NCBI GenBank assembly: GCA_945878025.1
Contig: CAMDXM010000008.1
Coordinates: 1 to 36,319 of the forward strand
DNA length: 36,319 nucleotides
Source: Pseudorhodoplanes sinuspersici
Lineage (GTDB): Bacteria; Pseudomonadota; Alphaproteobacteria; Rhizobiales; Xanthobacteraceae
Direction: 5' to 3'
Shown: positions 30,928-36,319 of the stretch, piece after piece
How the letters are laid out: every line of letters starts with the position of its first letter
How positions within the stretch are numbered: the first letter of the stretch is position 1
Position numbers and translations under genes: made by a program
Notes under the pieces: generated by a model
The model's input: only the letters and a program-made list of their open reading frames with translations
The model's database searches: none
What the model was told of the DNA's origin: nothing

Positions 30928-32673
30928 TCATCCGCCGTTTCCGGATTTCTTGATGGTCTTGTCGGCGGTGGTCGAGGTCTCGTCGGGGAGGCCGGCACGC
31001 AGCTTTTCCTCGATCTTCTTCAATTCTTCCGGATCGGGCTTGAGGTCGCGCGCATGCGCCCACTGGAACTTGGCCTCGAGAACGCGCCCGATCCTCCAAT
31101 AGCAATCGCCGAGATGGTCGTTGATGGTCGGATCTTCGGGCTTCAGCTCGATCGCGCGTTCGAGGTTTTTCGTCGCCTCCTCGAAATTGCCGAGGCGGAA
31201 ATGCGCCCAGCCGAGCGAGTCCACGATATAGCCGTCGTCCGGCCGCTGCTCGACGGCGCGGCGGATCATCTTCATGCCCTCGTCGAGATTGACGCCCTGG
31301 TCGACCCACGAATAGCCGAGATAATTCAGGACATGCGGCTGGTCGGGATACAATTCCAGCGCCTTCTTGAGATCGGCTTCGGCGTCGCCCCATTTCTTGA
31401 TCCGCTCGTTGCAGATGCCGTGGAAATAGAAGATCAGCCAGTTCGCCTTTTCGGGCTTGGCGATGACCGAGATGCCCTTGCCGTAGGATTCCGCGCATTC
31501 GGCATATTGCTTGCGGGCGCGCTGGATATTCCCGAGCGCCATGATCGCTTCGAGATCCATCGGTGAATCGGCGATCAGCTTCTCGAGTCGCGCCTTGGCC
31601 TCCTCGGTGCGCTCGACGGTGTCGAGATTGATCGCAAGCTGGATTTCGGCGTTGCGCCGCAGCGGCGAGGATGTGGGAACCTGCTCGTAGGTCTTGATCG
31701 CGAGTTCGGGCTTCTTCAGCGATTCATAAAGATCGGCGAGCGAGAGCAGCGCCAGCGGATGCTGCGGCGTGAGATACAAGGCGAGCTGCAGATAGACGAG
31801 GCCGAGATCCTCTCCGCCGCGCCGCCCGAGCGCCGCGCCGAGGCCGTAAAGCGCTTCCGCCGCGCCGGCCTGTGCGTTGTCGATGAGCGGCGGCAATTTC
31901 TCGCCATTGCGGACTTTCGCCAATTCGCCGGTGATCAGCGGATGGCGCGGCAGCGCCTTGTCGAAAGTTTCGAGCACTTTAAGCGCGTCGTCCTTCTGCC
32001 CCTGGCGCACCAGCACGCTCGCATAGGATTGCACGACGCGCAGCGCGCCGTTGTCGAGCTTGTAAGCGCGCTCCAGACGCTTCTGCGCGTCCGCGCGCTT
32101 GCCGGTGGCGTCGTAAATCAGTCCGGTATGGAGGTCCTTGAAGAGAACGTACCAATCCGCGCCGGCGAGCTTGTCGAGGGTATCGATCGCGCCCTTGGTG
32201 TCGTTGGCGCCGACCTTCGACCAGGCAATCAGCATGGCGGCGGTGAGATCGGTGACCGGGCCGCGCACCGATTGCGCGATATGCTGGTTCGCCGCGGCAT
32301 ATTGTTTGAGCTTGAGAGCGCGAACGCCGGCGACGAGGCGGGCGACGCGGTCCGACTTGTTGGTCACAAGCACGCGTTCGGCGAGGCGGCCGGCTTCATC
32401 GATATCGCCTTCGGCGAGAACGGACACGAAAGCGCGGTCGAGCAATTCGGAGTTTTTCGGATCGGCGCGCAAGGCCGCGCGGTAATAGGCGGCGGCCGCG
32501 GCGGCGTCGCGCTGGGTCGAGGCGTGGCGGGCGGCGAGATAATTGCCGGAAGTCGAGACGCGCGACAGATCCCGCAGCGAACTCTGCGCGAGCAGCGCGC
32601 AAGGCAGGGTCAGAATACTCGCGGACAGGACGGCGATGGCGGCCAGGCGCCGATACGGCATCGAAACGATCAC
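30928..32673 (-). CDS. Exported tetratricopeptide repeat protein
   Basis: About 581 residues with an N-terminal hydrophobic segment (AAIAVLSASILTLPCALLAQ, ~8-27) that looks like a signal peptide. Many TPR units follow, e.g. AAAAYYRAALRADPKNSELL, GAAEALYGLGAALGRRGGED, DAEADLKKALELYPDQPHVL and ATKNLERAIELKPEDPTIND. The last four repeats have the best consensus. TPR proteins scaffold protein complexes, and partners are unknown. Starts are ambiguous: ATG codons at 32688, 32685 and 32661, and GTG at 32673 with GGAGA 5 nt upstream. I chose the GTG for that reason. The 3' end adjoins ispE. The acidic/basic C-terminal tail (DKTIKKSGNGG) is short. Confidence 0.85.
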   Translation of the reverse strand: MIVSMPYRRLAAIAVLSASILTLPCALLAQSSLRDLSRVSTSGNYLAARHASTQRDAAAAAAYYRAALRADPKNSELLDRAFVSVLAEGDIDEAGRLAERVLVTNKSDRVARLVAGVRALKLKQYAAANQHIAQSVRGPVTDLTAAMLIAWSKVGANDTKGAIDTLDKLAGADWYVLFKDLHTGLIYDATGKRADAQKRLERAYKLDNGALRVVQSYASVLVRQGQKDDALKVLETFDKALPRHPLITGELAKVRNGEKLPPLIDNAQAGAAEALYGLGAALGRRGGEDLGLVYLQLALYLTPQHPLALLSLADLYESLKKPELAIKTYEQVPTSSPLRRNAEIQLAINLDTVERTEEAKARLEKLIADSPMDLEAIMALGNIQRARKQYAECAESYGKGISVIAKPEKANWLIFYFHGICNERIKKWGDAEADLKKALELYPDQPHVLNYLGYSWVDQGVNLDEGMKMIRRAVEQRPDDGYIVDSLGWAHFRLGNFEEATKNLERAIELKPEDPTINDHLGDCYWRIGRVLEAKFQWAHARDLKPDPEELKKIEEKLRAGLPDETSTTADKTIKKSGNGG

Positions 32674-32861
32674 GAATTTCTCCATCATGCGGGCCGGCGA
32701 ATCGCGCAACAGGGCCCGCGGCGCGTCAAACTTCAAGAATGGCCTTTTTGGTCTGGAGCCGCAAGGACGGCTGAAAATAGCCTCATGATTGTGACGCTCT
32801 AAAGGGGCGGTATCGTGACGCCGGGCCGCGCGGCCGCGCGTCTCAAACGGGCGGCATATGC

Positions 32862-34520
32862 CTACATATTGGGATAATTCGGCCCGCCTGCGCCTTCCGG
32901 CGGAACCCAGGTGATATTCCGGTTGGGATCCTTGATGTCGCAGGTTTTGCAGTGGACGCAATTCTGCGCGTTGATGACATATTTCACGTCCGCGCCTTCC
33001 CCAACCCATTCATAGACGCCGGCGGGGCAATAGCGCGCGGAGGGTCCGCCGAACACGTCGTGTTCGGAGGATTTCTGCAGCGTCATATCCGAAACGAGAA
33101 GATGCGGCGGCTGATCCTCTTCGTGGTTGGTGTTCGAGAGAAACACCGACGACAGCCGGTCGAAGGTCAGCTTGCCGTCCGGTTTCGCATAAACGATCGG
33201 CGTGCATTGCGCCGCGGGCTTGAGCGTTTCGTAATCCGGCTTGCCGTGCTTGAGCGTGCCGAACAGCGAGAAGCCGAGCGTATTGGTCCACATGTCGAAG
33301 CCACCGAGCGCGACGCCGAGGATGGCGCCGAATTTCGAAAGCAGCGGCTTGACGTTGCGCACCGTCCACAGATCGCGGCCGACAGGGGACGCGCGCCAGG
33401 CGTCTTCGTAACCCTTGAGTTCGTCGTGGCTGCGTCCGGCTTGCAGCGCCCTGGCGCATTCCTCGGCCACGAGCATGCCCGACGCCATCGCGTTATGCGT
33501 ACCCTTGATGCGCGGCACGTTCACGAAGCCGGCTGCGCAGCCGATCAGCGCGCCGCCGGGGAAAATCAGTTTCGGCGCCGACTGGTAGCCGCCTTGCGTG
33601 ATCGCGCGCGCGCCATAAGCAATGCGTTTTCCGCCTTCGAATGTGCCGCGCACGGCCGGGTGCGTCTTGAAGCGCTGGAATTCCTCGAACGGCGAGAGAT
33701 AGGGATTTTCGTAATTGAGCGGCACGACGAAGCCGACCGAAACCAGATTGTCGTCGTAATGGTAGAGAAACGATCCGCCGCTGATCGCGGTCGAGAGCGG
33801 CCAGCCGAAACTGTGCTGCGTCAGGCCAGGCTTGTGCCTCTTCGGATCGACCTGCCAGATTTCCTTCAGGCCGATGCCGAATTTCGGATTGTCGCTCTCC
33901 TTGCAAAGATCGTAGCGCGCGAGCAACAGCTTGGTCAGGCTGCCGCGCGCGCCTTCAGCGAACAGCGTGTATTTCGCGTGCAGCTCCATGCCGCGCGTGA
34001 AGCTCGCATTATGCGCGCCGCTTTTGCCGATGCCCATGTCGCCGGTCGCGATGCCGCGCACCTCGCCATTCGCGCCGTAAAGAATTTCCGCGGCGGCGAA
34101 GCCCGGATAGATTTCCACGCCAAGCGCCTCGGCCTTGGCGGCGAGATATTTGCAGACGAGACCGAGCGAGCCGATGAGGCAGCCGTGATTGCTCATCAGC
34201 GGCGGCGCCAGCACCAGCGGGAACCGGACCGCGCCTTTTTCCGTCAGCCACATGAAATGGTCGTCGGTGACCTCGGTCTTGAGCGGGCGGTCGGCGTCGC
34301 TGCGCCAATCCGGGAGCAGGCGGTCGAGCGCGGACGGGTCGATCACCGCGCCGGACAGGATATGCGCGCCGACCTCGGAGCCTTTTTCCACAACCACGAC
34401 TGAAATGCCGGACGACACCTGCTTGAGCCGGATCGCCGCCGACAGCCCGGCCGGGCCGGCGCCGACGATCACAACGTCGAATTCCATGGATTCGCGGGCA
34501 GGCAGCGCCGTGTCGGACAT
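32862..34520 (-). CDS. Electron transfer flavoprotein-ubiquinone oxidoreductase
   Basis: A 552-residue ETF-QO that passes electrons from ETF (fatty acid, amino acid and choline oxidation) to ubiquinone at the membrane. The FAD motif VVIVGAGPAGLSAAIRL is at ~16-32. The ubiquinone- and membrane-contact region includes GGFDMWTNTLGFSLFGTL. The 4Fe-4S site is made by CPAGVYEW and the later NCVHCKTCDIKDP close to the C-terminus. The ATG at 34520 was preferred. A GTG at 34568 is in frame but lacks a ribosome-binding site. Divergent from the uracil-DNA glycosylase gene, with 116 bp between the two starts. It fits the quinone theme of ubiE, ubiB and the polyprenyl synthase. Confidence 0.95.
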   Translation of the reverse strand: MSDTALPARESMEFDVVIVGAGPAGLSAAIRLKQVSSGISVVVVEKGSEVGAHILSGAVIDPSALDRLLPDWRSDADRPLKTEVTDDHFMWLTEKGAVRFPLVLAPPLMSNHGCLIGSLGLVCKYLAAKAEALGVEIYPGFAAAEILYGANGEVRGIATGDMGIGKSGAHNASFTRGMELHAKYTLFAEGARGSLTKLLLARYDLCKESDNPKFGIGLKEIWQVDPKRHKPGLTQHSFGWPLSTAISGGSFLYHYDDNLVSVGFVVPLNYENPYLSPFEEFQRFKTHPAVRGTFEGGKRIAYGARAITQGGYQSAPKLIFPGGALIGCAAGFVNVPRIKGTHNAMASGMLVAEECARALQAGRSHDELKGYEDAWRASPVGRDLWTVRNVKPLLSKFGAILGVALGGFDMWTNTLGFSLFGTLKHGKPDYETLKPAAQCTPIVYAKPDGKLTFDRLSSVFLSNTNHEEDQPPHLLVSDMTLQKSSEHDVFGGPSARYCPAGVYEWVGEGADVKYVINAQNCVHCKTCDIKDPNRNITWVPPEGAGGPNYPNM

Positions 34521-34636
34521 ATCCGGATATTTCCCTGTCTTCGTTTCGAGCTTTTCCAAACTTTCCACGTTTGCCGCAATGCCACAATCCGCCTGATGCC
34601 GCCTGACATGCTAGGATGTCCTGCAAGGATCAACCC

Positions 34637-35470
34637 ATGGCCCCGGACCACGAAAAAGCCGCCCGCGACCTGCTGCGTTTTTACGCAGATGCCGGCGTCG
34701 ATGCGCTTGTCGGCGAGGAGCCTGTGGACCGGTTCGCGGAACCGGCGGCGGCTCAGACGCAGGCGCCTGCGCCCGCCGCCGCGCCCTTGGCCGAACGCCG
34801 GCCGCTGGCAATGACCGCGGCCAGCGCATCGCGAATGCCCGCGCCTGCGATCGCCGCGCCGCCGCCGCCCGAAGAGGCGGTGATGGCCGCGCGAGAGGCT
34901 GCGAAAAAAGCCGCCACGCTCGACGATCTGCGCGCCATCCTCGAACGCTTCGAGGGCTGTGCGCTGCGCACGACCGCCAAGCGGCTCGTTTTCGCCGATG
35001 GCGATCCGAAAGCGCGGCTGATGTTGGTCGGCGAAGCGCCGGGGCGCGAGGAGGATATCGAAGGGCTGCCTTTCGTCGGGCGCTCGGGAAAGCTGCTCGA
35101 TCTGATGCTCAAAGCCATCGGCATCGACCGCATGCAGGTCTATATCGCCAATATCGTGCCGTGGCGTCCGCCCGGAAACCGCGACCCCTCGCTGCACGAA
35201 ACCTCGATCTGCCTGCCGTTCATCCAGCGGCAGATCGAACTGGTGGATCCGCAGATCCTCGTCTGTCTCGGCAAGCCGTCGGCCGCCACCTTGCTCGGCG
35301 TCACCGACGGTATCCGCAAGACGCGCGGGCGCTGGCTCACTTATCGCAATGGGGCAAACGAGATTCGCGCGATGCCGACTTTCCATCCGGCGTATCTTCT
35401 CCGCTCGCCGCTGGAGAAGCGTTTTGCCTGGAGGGATTTTCTGGCGATCAAGAAGGCGTTGGCAGGATAA
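34637..35470 (+). CDS. Uracil-DNA glycosylase, family 4-like
   Basis: 277 residues. A poorly conserved Ala/Pro-rich N-terminal third (~35-85) precedes the catalytic domain. Motif A reads VGEAPGREEDIEGLPFVGRS near 132-151, and motif B contains MPTFHPAYLLRSP. The family removes uracil from DNA and normally binds 4Fe-4S through four cysteines. Here I find only three plausible ligands (GCALRT, ICLPFI, LVCLGK), because the first Cys of the usual CxxC is replaced. AAGGA lies 7 nt before the ATG at 34637. The ATG at 34616 is in frame but less well placed. Together with dut it limits uracil in DNA. Confidence 0.88.
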   Translation: MAPDHEKAARDLLRFYADAGVDALVGEEPVDRFAEPAAAQTQAPAPAAAPLAERRPLAMTAASASRMPAPAIAAPPPPEEAVMAAREAAKKAATLDDLRAILERFEGCALRTTAKRLVFADGDPKARLMLVGEAPGREEDIEGLPFVGRSGKLLDLMLKAIGIDRMQVYIANIVPWRPPGNRDPSLHETSICLPFIQRQIELVDPQILVCLGKPSAATLLGVTDGIRKTRGRWLTYRNGANEIRAMPTFHPAYLLRSPLEKRFAWRDFLAIKKALAG

Positions 35471-35478
35471 TTTTTCTG

Positions 35479-35629
35479 TGTCATGGCCGGGCTTGTCCCG
35501 GCCATCTCGCTTAGGCTGGCGCTGTGCTCACCTAAACGGGATGCGACGGAAGTCGGGCCTGCCCGACTTCCGCTAAGTAAATGCGCAAGCCGGGTAAACC
35601 CGACTTGCGGGTCAAGCCCGCGCATGACA
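35479..35629. repeat. Composite REP-like element, four hairpins
   Basis: Terminal arms TGTCATG (35479-35485) and CATGACA (35623-35629) enclose four hairpins: ATGGCCGGG/CCCGGCCAT, GGAAGTCGGGC/GCCCGACTTCC, GCAAGCCGGGT/ACCCGACTTGC (one mismatch) and GCGGG/CCCGC. It is non-coding and lies between two converging genes. The first half is shared with the copy at 25361. Confidence 0.88.
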
Positions 35630-35673
35630 GTGGAGATATTCTTCGCGGTTTATCGGGACGAACTGGCTCCGCT

Positions 35674-36108
35674 CTACCCGATCGCGACCAGTATCGCCCC
35701 GAGCCCGATCAGCGCGACGCCGGTCCAGCCGGCGCCGGATAATTTTTCGCCCAGGAACGTCGCGCCGAAAATGGCGACCAGAACGACGCTCAATTTGTCG
35801 ATGGGCGCGACCTGCGCCGCCTGGCCGATTTTGAGCGCGCGGAAATAGCAGAGCCAGGACGCGCCGGTGGCGAGACCCGACAGCACCAGAAACAGCCAGG
35901 TGCGGCCGGAGACCGCGGCGGGATTTCTGAATTCGCCGGTCGCGAACAGGATCATGGCGAGCGACGCCATGATCACGATCGTGCGGATGAAAGTCGCGAG
36001 GTCGGAATTGATATTCTCAATTCCGATCTTCGCGAAGATAGCCGTGAGGGCGGCGAAGACCGCCGACGCCAGCGCCCAGAATTGCCAAGAGCTTAGCGCC
36101 GCGGCCAT
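35674..36108 (-). CDS. EamA-domain membrane protein (half-size DMT transporter)
   Basis: A 144-residue protein with a single EamA unit of about five helices: FWALASAVFAALTAIFAKIG, FIRTIVIMASLAMILFATG, TWLFLVLSGLATGASWLCYF, LSVVLVAIFGATFLG and WTGVALIGLGAILVAIG. The loop FRALKIGQAAQVAPIDKLS is typical of the drug/metabolite superfamily. Most DMT carriers have two EamA units. Half-size forms probably act as dimers. The ATG at 36108 lies 3 bp after the stop codon of the purine permease gene, so the two are likely co-transcribed. Substrate is unknown. Confidence 0.88.
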   Translation of the reverse strand: MAAALSSWQFWALASAVFAALTAIFAKIGIENINSDLATFIRTIVIMASLAMILFATGEFRNPAAVSGRTWLFLVLSGLATGASWLCYFRALKIGQAAQVAPIDKLSVVLVAIFGATFLGEKLSGAGWTGVALIGLGAILVAIG

Positions 36109-36111
36109 GCC

Positions 36112-36319
36112 TCACCCGCCGAACGCGAATTTCGCCGCGAACAATACGGCGAGCACAGCGAGCGCGGGCGAGATTTCCCGCCAGCGGCCGGTGAAGAGCT
36201 TCAGCAGCACATAGGTGATGAAGCCAAGCCCGATGCCGGTCGCGATGGAATAGGTGAGCGGCATCGAGAACGCGGCGACCACGGCCGGCGCATATTCGGT
36301 GATGTCGTCCCAGTCCATG
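36112..36319 (-). CDS. C-terminus of an NCS2 (AzgA-type) purine permease, partial
   Basis: Only the last ~68 residues are in the window, and the gene enters from the right edge. Visible: DDITEYAPAVVAAFSMPLTY, then SIATGIGLGFITYVLLKLFT and GRWREISPALAVLAVLFAAK. This matches the end of the NCS2 hypoxanthine/adenine/guanine permease family (AzgA type), where the conserved MPLTYSIATGIGLGFI helix is diagnostic. The ATG seen at 36318 is an internal Met, not the start. Specificity is unassigned. Confidence 0.85.
   Translation of the reverse strand, partial: MDWDDITEYAPAVVAAFSMPLTYSIATGIGLGFITYVLLKLFTGRWREISPALAVLAVLFAAKFAFGG

Noticed and set aside
32674-32861. Upstream extension of the TPR gene to 33009.
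   Set aside because: The added residues are basic and unstructured, overlap the end of ETF-QO and would bury the signal peptide about 115 residues inside the protein.
1-36319. A CRISPR array, prophage, toxin-antitoxin pair or biosynthetic gene cluster.
   Set aside because: No spaced direct repeats, phage structural genes, integrase, att-like repeats or synthase domains were seen. The window is ordinary chromosomal core apart from the stress locus and the small repeats.

Overview
The window looks like the chromosome of an alphaproteobacterium of the order Hyphomicrobiales (Rhizobiales). It has high-GC, tightly packed housekeeping genes. Marker families point the same way: AddAB instead of RecBCD, a DivL-type pseudo-histidine kinase, a TsaE-AmgK fusion next to MurU, the PhyR/NepR/EcfG general stress module, and palindromic repeats of the kind scattered through Bradyrhizobium and Rhodopseudomonas genomes. 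No rRNA, tRNA, CRISPR, prophage or insertion sequence was seen.

Layout. (1) 1-11859, all minus strand: divL, then a palindromic repeat, then tsaE-amgK, murU, addB, addA and the start of trxA. The last genes are nearly contiguous or overlapping. They cover cell-cycle signalling, t6A tRNA modification, cell-wall sugar recycling, double-strand-break repair and thiol redox. (2) 12078-17700: an Rrf2 regulator with an operator-like palindrome, then the minus-strand run ubiE-ubiB-coaBC-dut (ubiquinone, CoA, dUTP removal), with mutM divergent from ubiE. (3) 17705-22146: the general stress response locus. A PF04120 membrane protein, ecfG and nepR run left. phyR, an HWE-type sensor kinase and a small exported protein run right. 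(4) 22216-28733: a zinc dehydrogenase, a tiny membrane protein, lemA with an M48 protease, an S49 peptidase with a small membrane protein, a 29-residue micropeptide, a TrmN6-like methyltransferase, a DUF2007 protein and a GT2 glycosyltransferase. (5) 28847-36319: polyprenyl diphosphate synthase, ispE, a TPR protein, ETF-ubiquinone oxidoreductase, uracil-DNA glycosylase, an EamA protein and the end of a purine permease. Quinone-related functions recur in regions 2 and 5.

The most interesting part is region 3. By eye I find five matches to the sigma-EcfG promoter GGAAC-N16/17-CGTT in the window. Two face away from each other between nepR and phyR. One drives an apparent RNA of about 84 nt (minus strand, about 20138-20221) that does not look protein-coding. 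This RNA has a 5' hairpin with a C-rich loop and a strong intrinsic terminator. In architecture it resembles the sigma-T-dependent RNA GsrN of Caulobacter, and its loop can pair with the phyR ribosome-binding site. One promoter overlaps the stop codon of the kinase and leads into the exported protein gene. The fifth lies just upstream of the 29-residue membrane micropeptide at 26654. Together they suggest a local stress regulon with an embedded regulatory RNA. All of this is read from sequence only and has no experimental support here.
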